This document shows positions 1 to 11,267 of a stretch of DNA of 64,000 nt, piece by piece. A model generated the notes under the pieces. The model saw nothing but the letters and a program-made list of their open reading frames with translations. It was not told the origin of the DNA and did not search any database. The stretch's first letter is position 1, and the number at the start of each line of letters is the position of its first letter. The translations under genes and the position numbers were made by a program. The stretch is from Closterium sp. Naga37s-1 (lineage: Eukaryota; Streptophyta; Zygnematophyceae; Desmidiales; Closteriaceae), in the NCBI GenBank assembly GCA_947471745.1, contig CANJKZ010000774.1, positions 4,438,001 through 4,502,000 on the forward strand, written 5' to 3'.

Positions 1-2468
1 TCATGGAGGTGCGAGCGACCTCCATGACTAAGCCAATGCGGCGCTCAGCAACCCCATTCTGCTGAGGAGAGGCCGGAAGTGTGAAAGTCTGGTGGATGCC
101 GTGCTCCGCACAGAAGGCTGCCAAGAGGTCTGAGGAGAACTCACCACCTCTGTCAGAGTGCAGACGCAGGACAGGAAAGTCCGACTGGAACCGCTCGCGG
201 AGCTGGAGACGAGTAGCGCGGATCCAGGGGATCAAAACATCAGGGACATCCCCCTTGTGCTGCAAGGAGAAGACCGTGGTGTAGCGCGTATAGTCGTCGA
301 CAACCAGCAGGAAGTACCGCTCGTGGCCCTGTCCACGGACGCGGGCTGGGCCCCACACGTCCAGGTGGAGAGTCTGCAGTGGAGCCTCTGTGGGAGGGAA
401 CGAGGAGGAGTGAGGAGCGGCGCGCTGCCGCCCCTCGACGCAGGGAATGCAGGGCGGCGCAGGCGAGGGAGGGAGGGGAGGCAGAGACCTGGGAAGCCCA
501 GAAACCAGGAGGCGGGAGTGCATGCTGTGTAGGCGAGGCAGGGAGGGGTGACCAAGGCGGTGGTGCCACAGGAGAGTGTCGTGCGACAGCCGGTGACACT
601 CACACTGTGTAGCTACCTGAGCAGACGCGTGCAACTGGGGAGACAAAGGGGCGGAGCGTGACGCAGTGGTGAGGGTGTACAGACTGGACCCCGGCGCACG
701 AGCGAACGTGGCCAGGTGGCGACCAGTCTGGGAGCACGTGCAAATCGCCACACGCTGCCGGCCAGGGGTGAAGGTGTCAACCCCCGCATCCTGGAGGACA
801 GCGTTACTCACCAAGTTCGTAGAGAACGAGGGGAGGTGGAGACCAGACAGCTCACCAGACGGGACCGCCGGACACGGAAGCACAGTGGAAGACCGTGCAA
901 GCACTGGGCCCCCAGAGGGGTCAGCCAGTGAGACAGGAACAGGTGCAGGGAGGGGAGTGACTGTGGTACTGTCGCGAAAGAAACAGCGGGAAGCACCAGA
1001 GTCAAGTGTAAAGGTGTGCAAAGCCTGTGCAGGCGCAGTACCAAGGGGAGCAGACTCACAAGCACCTAGTGCTGCAGGGGCTATACCAGGGGTTATACCA
1101 GGATCCGGCGGTACACACAAGTAGCAGTCACCCTCAGCACTAACAGACAAGGCATACATAGCAGCAAGAATTGCCTCATAGTCAAGATCAAAGATAGGTA
1201 CATCACGCCTAAGCAAGTCTGCCCAGTTGGGGAACTCAGTAGCATCAGGAAACTTGGCGCGCCAGGCGTCGCTAAGCCGAGCGAAGCAGCGCTGCTTAGT
1301 GTGAAAACCTGTGCACCGGCGACCAGCGCGGGGACCTGTGCGGATGATATAGGGGCAGCGACCAGGACCCCCAGAAGCCCCACGCCCGGCATACCAGTCA
1401 AGAAGCTGCTGGGAAGTGGGGGTCTGGCGCTGACGCTGATGCAGCTGCTGCTGCTGCGACTGCTGCTGCTGCTGCGGCTGCTGCTGGCCCTGACCACCAC
1501 TGCCACCACCGCTCCCTCCTCCCCCACCTCCGCTGCTGCCGCCTCCACCGCTCCCAGTGCCTCCGCCGCCCCCACCACCACCTCCACCGCCTCCACCCCC
1601 ACGACCACCCCCACCACCGCCTCCACCTCCACCACCTCCACCACCTCCACCACCTCCACCCCCACCGCCCCTGCCACCCCTGCCACCCTTGCCGCTGCGA
1701 CGCTTCCCACTGGGAGCGGAAGCCACTCCGACCCCCTCAGCACCAAGGTAGTCGTGAGCAGCAGCTGCGGAGGCGTAGGAGGGGGTGAGAGGGGAGGGGG
1801 AGCACCCCTCAAAGAGGGGAGAGCGAGGAGTGCCACGAGCAGCACCTACAGCGAGGATGTTCTTCTCTGCTGCGAGGAGGTGCTTCTCGAAGTCGTCGAC
1901 AGTGAGAGTGGTGGGGTCTAGCGCTAGGAAGTGGTCCCTGACAGAGCTAAGAGTGTCAGGGAGGCGGGTGACGAGGAAATAGAGAGTAAGTACATCGGGG
2001 GGGGGGGTTTGCGGCGCAGAACTCGGCTGAAAGGGCGGCACGAAAGCGAGAGTCAGTAGCGCGCAGGTGAGAAACTAGGTCCTCAGCAGTGGTGAACGAG
2101 GAAAGATCGGGGAACAGGTACGGTAGCATGAGTCGACCTATGGCTGCAGTGGCCGGGGAGGAGTAGCGCGCAACTACAGCGTCGTACAGTGTCTGAGCAG
2201 TTCTGTGCTGGCTGAAATGCGCCCGCTCAGTAATCGGCAGGTGGTTCCTAATAGCTAGACGTGCAGCAGCATCACGAGTCTGCCACTGGGAGCGTTCTAG
2301 AGCAGGAGCATCAGCAGCAGGAGCAACGGGAGAGCCAGAGACGTAATCAAACAGGGAAACGCCATCTTTGGCATCAGTCAGAAGGAACAGTTGGAGATCG
2401 TCTAACCATACACCGAACTCGATGGGACGACCGTCAGGCTCGAATGCTAGAACGTTAGGCGTCGCCAT
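1..2468 (-). pseudogene. Element F gag-protease-integrase (broken, partial)
   Basis: Gag starts with MATPNVLAFEPDG at 2468 and resembles the MASLSVLTFDHEG start of elements B and C. An 11-base G run at 1997-2007 breaks the frame just before the conserved PPMY segment. A Gly-rich stretch follows at about 1440-1690. The protease motif LDSGASRCFF is intact near 990-1010. The pre-integrase His/Cys region (HHRLGHPS) and the integrase core with HSDRGGEF (about 135-165) follow, interrupted by at least one frame change near 300-600. Integrase runs off the window start. The gene works only as a polyprotein, so F is presumably not autonomous. Confidence 0.8.
1997..2007. repeat. G11 homopolymer frameshift in gag
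   Basis: A run of 11 G on the plus strand (C on the coding strand) lies exactly where related elements have a short C run before ATGTAC (coding PPMY). It destroys the gag frame. The same position is expanded in elements D and C. Confidence 0.85.
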
Positions 2469-2474
2469 ATTGGC

Positions 2475-3256
2475 TTAAGGCAGGAGGTAGCAGGCAGCAG
2501 GCAGCAGGCAGAGGCAGCAGGCACCAAGTAGGAGGCAGGAGGCAGAGGCAAGAGGTAGGGGCAGCAAGCAGCAGGCAGACAGGAGGCAAGCTACAGGCAG
2601 GCGGCAGCAGGCAGCAAGCAGGCAGGCAGGCAGGCGGCAGGCAGGCAGCAGCAGGCAGCAAGCAGGCAGGCGAGAGCAGGCAGCAAGCAGGCAGGCAGGT
2701 AGGCTGCACGCAGAAAGCAGGCAGGCGGCAGCAGGCAGGCAGGCGGCAGCAGGCAGCAAGCAGGCAGGCAGGCAGGCTGCAGGCAGTAGGCAGGCAGGCG
2801 GCAGCAGGCAGGCAGAAGGCAGGCTGCAGACAGGCGGCAGGCAGGTGGCAAGCAGGCAGGCAGGCATGCTATAGGCAGCAAGTAGCAGGCAGGCAGCAGG
2901 CAGTAAGCAGGCAGGCAGCAGCAGGCAGCAAGCAGCAGGCAGGCAGCAGGCAGCAGGCAGAGGCAGCAGGCACCAATTAGGAGGCAGGAGGCAGAGGCAG
3001 GAGGCAGGGGCAGCAAGCAGCAGGCAGGTAGGAGGCAAGCTGCAGGCAGGCGGCAGCAGGCAGCAAGCAGGCAGGCAGGCAGGCGGCAGGCAGGCAGCAG
3101 CAGGCAGCAAGCAGGCAGGCAAGAGCAGGCAGCAAGCAGGCAGGCAGGTAGGCTGCCCGCAGTAAGCAGGCAGGCGGCAGCAGGCAGGCAGGCTGCAGGC
3201 AGGCGGCAGCAGGCAGTAAGCAGGTGGCAGGCAGCAGGCAGCTGGCAGGAGCGGCC
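2475..3256. repeat. GCAGGCAGCAGG-type minisatellite in the F leader
   Basis: About 780 bp built almost entirely from GCAGGCAGG, GCAGCAGGCAG and related units, with a larger internal duplication (about 2500-2700 recurs near 2960-3150). It lies between PBS and gag ATG of element F, the place where every sister element has some GC-rich tandem repeat. The long minus-strand ORFs across it (poly Cys/Leu/Pro/Ala) are repeat artefacts. Confidence 0.9.
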
Positions 3257-3680
3257 TGAGGCCTGCGTGTGGCGGCTTGCTGCACGAGGCTACAGGCTGC
3301 GCGTGGCTATGGGCAGTGCGCGCGGCCGTAGGCTACGGACGGTGACGGACTGCGCGAGCTGCGGGCTGCCTGCAGCTGCGGGCTGTGCGTGGCTACAGCG
3401 TGCGCGGCTGCATTCTGCGTGCGGTTGCGGGCTGCGCTGGGCGACGGGCCGCACGTGCGCAGCTGCGGGCTGGTCGCTACGCTACGGGCTACGCTGGGCG
3501 ACGGGCCGCTCTGGCGTGGCCTAATCTGGTTTCGCACGGGCGGCGTAAGGGGGGGCGCACAGGTGGGGCCGAAACGGGCTACGCGGGCTGCTGAGACGGC
3601 GCACGTGGGAAAAAAAAAAGGACCGCCCGAGGCGCGCGCGGGCAGCCGAGGCGCGCGTAGGCACTAGGTAAGATAATCGT
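3257..3680. other. GC-rich leader of element F, no gene
   Basis: About 420 bp of irregular GC-rich sequence with recurring GGCTGCG, GCGACGGGCCGC and CTACGGGCT words, and an A9 tract near 3611-3619. It is untranslated leader between the hairpin/GGGCCC element and the minisatellite. I see no coding signal. Confidence 0.6.
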
Positions 3681-3724
3681 GGTGGGCCCTAATCGTAGGT
3701 CCTAAGGACCTATGCTCTATACCA
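3681..3724 (-). promoter_or_regulatory. Element F PBS, hairpin and GGGCCC box
   Basis: On the minus strand TGGTATAGAGC follows the LTR end directly, like the plant initiator-Met tRNA primer site. Next comes an inverted repeat (AGGTCC-TTA-GGACCT, 3697-3711) and then AGGGCCCACC (3681-3690). The same order appears in A, B, C and E. Confidence 0.75.
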
Positions 3725-3864
3725 TGTTAAGAAACTTACGGGAAAAGTGTGATTGACTATCGAGAGAGTTTGATACAAAGTGAAAACCCAAGGGGTTGTA
3801 CCCCACAGTAAGTACCCCACTAAGCCTACCCCAAACTATAACACATATATGCATATGTTTGACA
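3725..3864 (-). repeat. Element F 5' LTR (140 bp)
   Basis: On the minus strand it runs TGTCAAACATATGC... to ...TTCTTAACA, with TG/CA ends followed by a PBS. It shares the TGTCAAAC start, the GTAGGCTTAGTGGGGTA block and the GGGGTACAACCC block with the LTRs of A-E. Confidence 0.9.
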
Positions 3865-3877
3865 AGTGCGACTCGCT
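3865..3877 (+). mobile_element. 13-bp stub of element H gag between F and G
   Basis: AGTGCGACTCGCT matches element B gag near 27656-27668 and joins in register with 10810 onward once element G is removed. Its last five bases (TCGCT, 3873-3877) are the left target-site duplication of G. Confidence 0.8.
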
Positions 3878-4549
3878 TGAGGAGAAAAACTCTACAACGG
3901 TAGTGAGCTAGACTATGGGGTTGGCACGAACTACTAGGAGGTAATCGTAGCTTTGCCTAGTTCCTTGGTGCTTGCGCAATCACGGGAGAAATCGGCAAGA
4001 GTTTCACTAGCAAAGTTGGAATTACAAAGTGAATGGATCAAGCAATGACAAGAAGGACTACATCAGGCACCTAGGAACTTTGCAGCTAGCCTGGTCGACA
4101 GACAGCACAACATGGTCGACCGCGTGCCAGCGTTGCGTAGTGGAGCCGCTCCAGCACTCCAACCCGAAGTCGCCTTCGTCATCGCGATCTCGACGACGTT
4201 TGTGTGCCTCCGCAGAACTCGTCGAGCAGGTTACCTGGTCGACCTGGACAGCCCCAGGTGCCCTGGTCGACTACCAAGTGCCTCTGGTCGACCACCGGGT
4301 CGCTCTGGTCGACAACAGCTCCCGTCGAGCTACCCTCTGGTCGACGGACCCCTTCCGTCGCCCAGACCTGTCAGTTGCAGCTGTCGAGCTCCCTGGTCGA
4401 CAGCAACACTACAGCGATCCCCTGCAGCTGGACGAAGCCTGTCGAGCAGCTCTCTCACTGTGGATGGTCGGCTGCTACTCTCGTACATCCGACCAAGTCG
4501 TCGGCGTTGCCCAGGCGAGGGCGGGGCCAACACTTCATTCCCGTTAACA
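3878..4549 (-). repeat. Element G 3' LTR (672 bp)
   Basis: On the minus strand it begins TGTTAACGGGAATG and ends TTCTCCTCA. It carries eight TGGTCGAC words between 4092 and 4401 (4092, 4113, 4236, 4264, 4285, 4306, 4338, 4394). Compared with the 5' LTR it lacks about 193 bp between the words GCAC and CCAACCCGAAG, a deletion private to this copy. Confidence 0.92.
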
Positions 4550-4561
4550 CTCCCCTGCCAC
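4550..4561 (-). other. Element G polypurine tract
   Basis: On the minus strand GGCAGGGGAG sits directly before the TGTTAAC start of the 3' LTR, the expected plus-strand priming site. Confidence 0.7.
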
Positions 4562-4678
4562 GCTCACGCTTGGGCCTCCAGCCCACATGGCAGTACTCCA
4601 CGGAGAAGACTCGTACTCGGCGTGCATCCCACACACAGCACGCTGTCACCGCACCAGCCGTGCAGAAGGGCACGGCTC

Positions 4679-7264
4679 CTACTGCTGCACATCATCGTCG
4701 CCGTCGCCGACGTCGGCCAGATGAACTTGGCCGATGGCGACAGAGCACCGGTTGAAAGCCGGAAAGTGCAGCGCCTTCGTCAGGAAGTCTGCCCGCTGCT
4801 CGGTGGTCGGGATGTACTTCAATACGAACTTCCCGCGCCTCACCATGTGCTGCAGCCAGGCATAGCGTCGCTCCATGTGCTTGAGGTTGCCTGTCAGCCC
4901 CAAGCCTTCAGCGACCGTGATTGCCGACTTGTTGTCGACGTGGAGGATGGTCGGCTTCCCAGCGTCGAGCAGCTTGAATTCCGCAAGAAGGAAACGAAGT
5001 CGGCGTCCCTCCTTGCCCGCATTCATGGCCGCAACGTACTCCGACTCTGTCGATGACAATGTCGCGCACTTGATGCGCGAGCTCGACCAGGAGACGGCAG
5101 CCCCTCCGTAGACGAACACGTAGCCTCCCGTGCTCGTACGGTCCTGCTTGTCGCCCGCGTCGGCGGCGTCCACGTAGCCGATCAGCTCCAGCGACTCTGG
5201 TCCACCGCCAAACTCCAGGGCGGTGTCGCGGGTGTCAGCGAGGTAGGCAAGACAGCGGTCGACCTCGCGCCAATGCTGGTCGCTCCTCACTGTGAGGCCG
5301 CTCCCCAGCTTGCTGCAGGCGAACGCAATGTCCGGCCTCGTAGTTGTCGCCGCGAACTGCAGCGAGCCAACCTTCTGCCGGTACTCCACCTCCTCGCGCC
5401 CCTGAGCCTCCTCGTCGTCGAAAGTCAGCTCGGCGTAGGCATCGACTGAGACCGGCGTCTTTGGGACTCGACCGCCCTGCTCCTCGTTGATAAAGCGCCT
5501 GTGCAGCTTGTCGGCGTAGCCCTGCTGGTGAAGCCACAGCTTCCTCGCTGGCCTGTTACGCACGATCTCCAGCCCGAGGTACTTGACGACCGGCGAGATC
5601 TCGCGCAGCTCGAAGGCAACCTCCAACAGCTCCTTCAGTTCCTTCAGCATCGCGGGGCTGCTGCTGGCAGCGAGCAGGTCGTCGACGTAGACCACCACCC
5701 AGCAGGTCACTCCGTTGTCGCCGGCCTTGAAGTAGTGCGCCTCATCGACCTGGCTTTTATTCCAGCCAGCGCCCAGCAGCACACCGTCGAGTGCCCTGTA
5801 CCACAGCAGTGGCGATTGTTTCAGCCCATAGAGGCTCTTCAGCAACTTACACACCCGGCCAGTTCCATCGTCGAAGTAGTCCGGCTGGTACATGTAAAGC
5901 ACCCTGTCGAGCTTGCTCTGCAGGAAAGCGTTCTTCATGTCGAGCTGCATCAGGTTGAGGTCGAAGACGGCGACGATGCTGAGGAAGATCCTCAGCGTGA
6001 CGTAGCTGCTCACCGGCGAGTACGTTTCGTCGTAGTCGGCACCGCACACCTGCGTGAAGCCCTTCACAACCAGCCTCGCCTTCTCGCACTCGACGGTGTC
6101 GTCGAGGCGGTACTTGGCCGTCAGCACCCACCGGTTCTTCATGATGTTCACCCCGCGTGGGCGTTCGTCCAGCTCCCAAGTGCCCATGCCGACAAGGCTG
6201 CGGATCTCTTCTTCCATGGCGGCCTTCACCGCCTCACCCTTCCAGCTCGCCAGCGCCTCCTTTACCGTCATTGTGGCAATGTCCCAGCGGTGTTCGGGGT
6301 CTGCGTGCATGTCGGGGTCGAGCTCCGGCAGTTCGTCATCCTCCTCGGCATCGTCGTACAACATGTCATCGTCGACCTCGTCGTACACAGCGGTGAAGGC
6401 AGCTGGCGGTAGGCAGGCGTGGAAGCTCAACCGTTCCGGCGGCCGTCGAGCTCGACCTGTGCGTCGCAGCTCAGGCTTTGTGATTGGCACCTCCACCACG
6501 TCGATGTCGGTGGACTCGTCTCCTGCCGACAACTCCCCTTCTTCGGCGACTGTCAAGTCGTCAACCAGCTGCTTCGGACCTTCAACCAGCTGTTCACCTC
6601 CTGCTGACTTAGACAGCTCCCCTGTCGAATGCACCCCTGCTGATGCCTCCTGTTCGACCGGCTCCCCTGTCTGCTGTTCCCCTGTCGTCGACGGGTTCCC
6701 GTCCTGGTTGATAGGCTTGGCGCCTTGTCGACCGCCGGCGGTGCCACTGGCCGGCGCCACAGCCGATGCCTCAAGGCTCCCCTCATCGCCGGTGGTCGAC
6801 ACAGGTGTCGACGCAGGCCGATCTGCGACTTTGAAGGGAGGGGCAGGAACAGTGGGAGGTGGAAGAACCTCCACCAAATCCTCATCAGTAGGCTCATCGA
6901 CTTCGACGAGCAAAGGAACTGTCGTCGTCGAGGTGTCCGTCGGCGGGTGTGCCTGCGATCGCCCCGACGCCGGCCCAAACTTCGCCTTCCACACCTCCAG
7001 CGACAGCGTCTCATAGAAGATCACCTCGACCGACGTGACCACCTTGTTGTCGGTCAGGTCGAGCACCTCCCAGCCCTTACTTTCCGGCGACACGCCCAGG
7101 TGAAGCCCCGAGCGGGCTTTCGGCGCCAGCTTCCCACCGCGCTGCTGCTCAGGGACCATGAACTGCACCATGCAGCCCCACACCCGCGCCAGCGTGAGGT
7201 CGGGCTTCTTCCCGGTCAGCAACTGGTACGGAGTCGTCCCCGGCGACGTCGTCGACCGCTCCAA
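4679..7264 (-). pseudogene. Element G reverse transcriptase-RNase H
   Basis: The 3' half of the pol polyprotein. Integrase C-terminal sequence (TPYQLLTGKKPDL) comes first, then an acidic variable region, then copia RT: DMKNAFLQSKL, LYGLKQSPLLWYRAL and catalytic YVDD at 5678-5689. RNase H follows with DAADAGD, SSTESEYVA, HVDNKSA and the terminal ADFLTKAL. This 861-codon frame is open throughout, but it is offset by one base from the integrase frame upstream (break near 7270). It therefore cannot be made as part of one polyprotein without frameshifting. No ATG-led gene of its own is implied. Confidence 0.9.
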
Positions 7265-7592
7265 GCAGGCGCACCCAGACAGCTTGGCGTAGAGCGAGGT
7301 GCCACCAGTGGTGCTGCACGCCCATGTGCAACAGCATCGTCCTCACGGACTCGACGGCCGTGCGCATCTCCCGCTCAGCCATGCCGTTCTGCTGCGGAGT
7401 GTAAGGGCACGTCAGGTCGTGGACGATGCCCTTGCCGTCGACGAAGTCGGTGAACTCCTTCCCGAGGAACTCCCCTCCCCGGTCTGAGCGGAGCATCAGC
7501 ACTGACTTCTTCGCCTGCCGTTCCACCAGCACCAGCCATTTCTGGAACTCCCGCAGCACGTCGCTCTTCTTAGCGATCGGCATCACCCACAC
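7149..7592 (-). pseudogene. Element G integrase catalytic core
   Basis: The DDE core of the copia integrase: LRSDRGGEF carries the second Asp and TPQQNGMAERE the Glu. The first Asp lies upstream in VHIDL (next entry). The frame is the same as the gag-protease ORF but is separated from it by two TGA codons (7665-7667 and about 7602-7604). The second lies in HT-stop-FVWV, where Arg (CGA) would be expected, fitting a C-to-T change at CpG. The 3' end loses frame relative to RT. Confidence 0.85.
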
Positions 7593-7664
7593 AAATCAAG
7601 TGTGGCGATCCTTCAGCAGCAGGAAGTACAGGCTGCCATCCTTGGCAGCGACTCGAAATGGCCC

Positions 7665-9839
7665 TCACAAGTCAATGTGCACGACAGCCAGCGCTTCCTC
7701 GGCGTCCGAGCCTTTGTCGGGAAAGGTGTGCCGCGCCAGCTTTTCTCCGACGCACGAGACACACGGCGGGTCTGCTCCGGTCGACGGAGTGATATCGAGC
7801 CCAGTAGCAACGCCATGTTTTGCCGAGCTCCTGATCGTGTCGATGCTGACGTGCGCGAGCCTCGCATGCAACCGGTCAGGGGTCAACATTGTCGCCGAGG
7901 CGATCGTCCGCAGAGCCACTACCTCGGTCGACTGAGACCGCGTTGAGCAGGGGCGAAGGTCGGTGCAGAGGACTCGTCCAGTGTATTTTGCTCGACCGAG
8001 CACCTTCCCGGTCGCGGCGACAAGCAGCATCTCATCGCCGTCGCCCTTCAGCTGCACTCCGCTCTCCTTCAGTTGGCCGGCAGATAGCAGGTTCGCCTGT
8101 ACGCCCGGAACGTAGAGCACGTCGGGGATGAGAACCCGCTTCCCGTCCTCCCCTTGCAGGGCGATGGTTCCGCAACCCTCGACAGGCTGCAGCGCCCCGT
8201 TGAATCCACGCACGTGCTTCACGCTGCCACTCGGCGCCATGTCAACGAAGACCGCCTTCGTCCCCATCAGGTGGTGGGAGCAGCCGCTGTCGAGCAACAC
8301 TGCCAACGGGTTGGCTTGCACAGCTGCCGCCACTGCCTGGAAGTTCTCGCCAGCCTCCGGCGCCAGCGAGACCGTCGGCTCCACCAAGCCGACCATCGAG
8401 CACGACGCCTCCCCGTCGCCTCGGCTCTTGCCGCTGGAGTGGTCGACGTCCTTCGTCGACGACGTCTTCTTTGACGTCTGCTTCTCCCTGTGCGGCATCT
8501 CATTTCGACGGGGGCGACTGCTGGTCGACCGGCCACGGCCTCCCTTGGTGTCGTCCTCGTCGCTGTCGTCGCGGTCAGGACATTCGTAGGAAAGATGGTC
8601 GGGATCATGGCAGATCCAGCACTCTCGCCGTCGACCATCACCTCCACGGCCCTTGCCCCGCGTCGACCTTTTCTCGTCGACGTCCTTGGTCGATCGCCCA
8701 CCTCCGCTACCACCGCCGCCATGCATCCTGCGCTGCCCTGGCTGCTGATTCAGCTTCGTCGGTGCAGCGTAGTTTGCTTGAGGAAGGAGCTCCGTGGGCT
8801 GTTCGGCCTCCTGCATCGCCTCATCTTGAAGAATATAGCTGGTGATGGAGTCCTCGTCGAGGGACTCACGCGTCCCGGGTACCATCATCATCCTCTTCAT
8901 GAGGTTGTAGCCGCGTGGCAGGCCCTTGACAATGTGAGAAATGTAGGACGCCGTCGAGTATTCGGCGCCCGCCATCCGCATCTCAGCCAGGATCCGTCGA
9001 GCACGGTTGTAGTAGTCTGTCGCCGACTCCTGCTCGCCCATCCATATGTGAGTCATCTTCTCCTCCAACTGTGCGATGTACAGGTCGTCCCTGACCTGGT
9101 ACGTCGACAGGATGAAGTGCCATGCCTGGTGACCAGCATCCAGTCGCTCTCGACAGCTCCTGAGTGCCAGCTGCACCACCGGCGAGCAGCACCTCGAGAT
9201 GACCATGAAGGTGAGCAAGTGAGCCGCACGAAACTCCCCGCGTAGCCCAACATCCTCCACAGGCGGAATTGGCACTGTGCCGTCGGCGAAGCCCTTCAGC
9301 CCGGCGACCTCCAGCTGAGGTTCGATCGACTCCCTCCAGGTGATGAGATCTCGTCGACCTTGCAAAGGTGTGACGGTGATCCGATCCGGCGAGAACTTGA
9401 AGTAGCCATAAGTTGGTGCAATCCCGCCCGCCGTCACATGCGTCGTCGCCGAGAGTCCTCCACGGCTTCGTAGAGAGGAGCGACGTCGACCATCAGCGTC
9501 GGCATGTGAGCTGTATGCAGCTGCCACTGACTGTTGCACTCGCGCCTGACTCCTGTCGACACCACTATCGACCTTTATCACTCCTCTCTGCTTCGTGCCA
9601 TTGTTTCCGCTGACTCGTGCACCGCCGTCGACCTCGTCGTCGACGCCGCCTTCGTTTCGCACCGGTCGAGGAGAATCAGGACGGGAAGGGTGTTCCGTCG
9701 CCCACTGCGACCGGATGCCCAACTCGACGATCAACACGGGGATCGTCCCGTACTCGCCATCCGCGTGGCGTTTCCTCGCATCAGCCAAGCGCGCCTCCAA
9801 GGTGTCCGCTCCGCCCGCATTAGCTACGGGGTCGACCAT
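7665..9839 (-). pseudogene. Element G gag-protease-pre-integrase
   Basis: A 724-codon open frame starting MVDPVANAGG. It contains an N-terminal extension rich in Arg/Ser/Asp and a copia gag core (about residues 140-370: FKFSPDRITVTPLQGR, WHFILSTYQVRDDLY, GLPRGYNLMKRMM). The CCHC knuckle CWICHDPDHLSYEC is exact CX2CX4HX4C. The aspartic protease motif LLDSGCSHHLMG and the integrase zinc-binding HARLAHVS...CVSC follow, and the frame ends at VHIDL-TGA. The ORF itself is intact; the polyprotein is interrupted. Start chosen as the first ATG after the PBS/leader. Confidence 0.88.
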
Positions 9840-9925
9840 GATGACTATCGCTGCTGCCGGCCTACGAACGACTTAGTAGGTGCAAAAGTCGGCTCCTATC
9901 TGAAGGTAATCTGCGGGGCCGCCCA

Positions 9926-9939
9926 CGCTCACCGCACCA
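9926..9939 (-). promoter_or_regulatory. Element G primer-binding site
   Basis: On the minus strand TGGTGCGGTGAGCG follows the LTR terminal CA directly. It begins TGG, as needed to pair with a tRNA CCA end, but it is not the initiator-Met type used by the short-LTR family. Which tRNA primes it cannot be told from the window. Confidence 0.6.
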
Positions 9940-10804
9940 TGAGGAAAAAAACTCTACAACGGTAGTGAGCTAGACTATGGGGTTGGCACGAACTACTAGG
10001 AGGTAATCGTAGCTTTGCCTAGTTCCTTGGTGCTTGCGCAATCACGGGAGAAATCGGCAAGAGTTTCACTAGCAAAGTTGGAATTACATAGTGAATGGAT
10101 CAAGCAATGACAAGAAGGACTACATCAGGCACCTAGGAACTTTGCAGCTAGCCTGGTCGACAGACAGCACAGCATGGTCGACCGCGTGCCAGCGTTGCGT
10201 AGTGGAGCCGCTCCAGCACTGCAAAAGGGCGACCTGCCAACACAGCAAGTCGACGGTGTGCCAACGCTGCAGCAGCGCGGCTATCCAGCGTTTCCCCATA
10301 GAAGACAGCAGTGCGCACGCTCGCAGGTGCGCGCAGACGATTGGTCCGACTTACACCGTTGTGCATCTGTCGGCTATTGTCTGTGCGTGATGAGCCACAT
10401 CGACTTCGGGACACCAACCCGAAGTCGCCTTCGCCATCGCGATCTCGACGACGTTCGCGTGCCTCCGCAGAACTCGTCGAGCAGGTTACCTGGTCGACCT
10501 GGACAGCCCCAGGTGCCCTGGTCGACTACCAAGTGCCTCTGGTCGACCACCATGTCCCTCTGGTCGACAACAGCTCCCGTCGAGCTACCCCCTGGTCGAC
10601 GGACCCCTTCCGTTGCCCAGACCTGTCAGTTGCAGCTGTCGAGCTCCCTGGTCGACAGCAACACCACAGCAATCCCCTGCAGCTCGACGAAGCCTGTCGA
10701 GCAAATCTCTCACTGTGGATGGTCGGCTGCTACTCTCGTACATCCGACCAAGTCGTCGGCGTTGCCCAGGCGAGGGCGGGGCCAACACTTCATTCCCGTT
10801 AACA
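9940..10804 (-). repeat. Element G 5' LTR (865 bp)
   Basis: The longer partner of 3878-4549, with the same ends and the same TGGTCGAC words. It retains about 193 bp (10217-10418) missing from the 3' LTR. Right target-site duplication TCGCT at 10805-10809. Confidence 0.92.
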
Positions 10805-11267
10805 TCGCTCACAATGGCTTACCCATGACGCTGCTGCTCGCCTAGCCATTCGCGACCACCTGCTGTTAGCCGAACGCTCTCACTTTGGCCAGCACAAGAC
10901 TGCTAAAGTCCTGTACGACGATGTAGTCGCTCGTTACTCGTCCCCTGCCACTGCTGCTCTCGACCGCCTTATACTGCCCTACCTTTTTCCCAAGCTGCCC
11001 TCCCACCCGAGTTCCTCGACCAGAACCCGCCCCCGATGTAGATCACTCTCTACTTCATATTCACCAGCCTCCCTGACTCTCTTCGCGCACTCAGGGACCA
11101 CTTTCTCACACTTGACCCCACAGACCTCACTGTCGACTTGCTCGAGAAGCACCTCCTTGCAGCTGAGACTAGCGTAGTCGCTGTAGGTACTGCTCGTGGC
11201 GCTCCTAGCACACCCTTCTTTGAGGGGTGTTCCCCCTCCCCCCTTGCCCCCTCCTACGCTTCTGCTG
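10805..11267 (+). pseudogene. Element H gag fragment
   Basis: Reads as the gag middle of the family (similar to B at 27660-28190): RSHFGQHKTAK-like, YDxVVARYSSPAT, the PPM segment and LLEKHLLAAETSVVAVG. It has an internal loss between about 10990 and 11010, plus stops (for example TAG where others have TAC at 11038-11040). It ends abruptly at the switch into repeats, so the C-terminal zinc-binding part is missing. Confidence 0.75.

Larger units (their letters stand above)
1..3864 (-). mobile_element. Copia element F, 5' half (cut by window start)
   Basis: A short-LTR Ty1/copia element read on the minus strand: 5' LTR (3725-3864), PBS, repeat-rich leader, gag (ATG at 2468), protease and the first half of integrase. 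The RT, RNase H and 3' LTR lie left of the window. The base after its LTR (3865) begins a 13-bp piece of element H gag that continues after element G, so F sits inside H. It belongs to the same family as A-E and H by gag and integrase sequence. Confidence 0.9.
3878..10804 (-). mobile_element. Element G: full-length long-LTR Ty1/copia
   Basis: Complete 6.9-kb element on the minus strand: 5' LTR (9940-10804), PBS, gag-protease-integrase-RT-RNase H, polypurine tract and 3' LTR (3878-4549). The 5-bp target-site duplication TCGCT is present at 3873-3877 and 10805-10809. The gene order (integrase before RT) is that of Ty1/copia. It is a different family from A-F: long LTRs, a classic CCHC gag knuckle and no Gly/Ala linker. 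It is inserted in the gag of element H. Two in-frame stops and one frameshift in pol suggest it is inactive. Confidence 0.95.

Noticed and set aside
2475..3256. Repeat array resembling CRISPR or a coding Cys/Leu-rich gene
   Set aside because: Units are contiguous and imperfect with no unique spacers, the host is eukaryotic, and it lies in the leader of copia F. The ORFs exist only because the repeat unit lacks stops.
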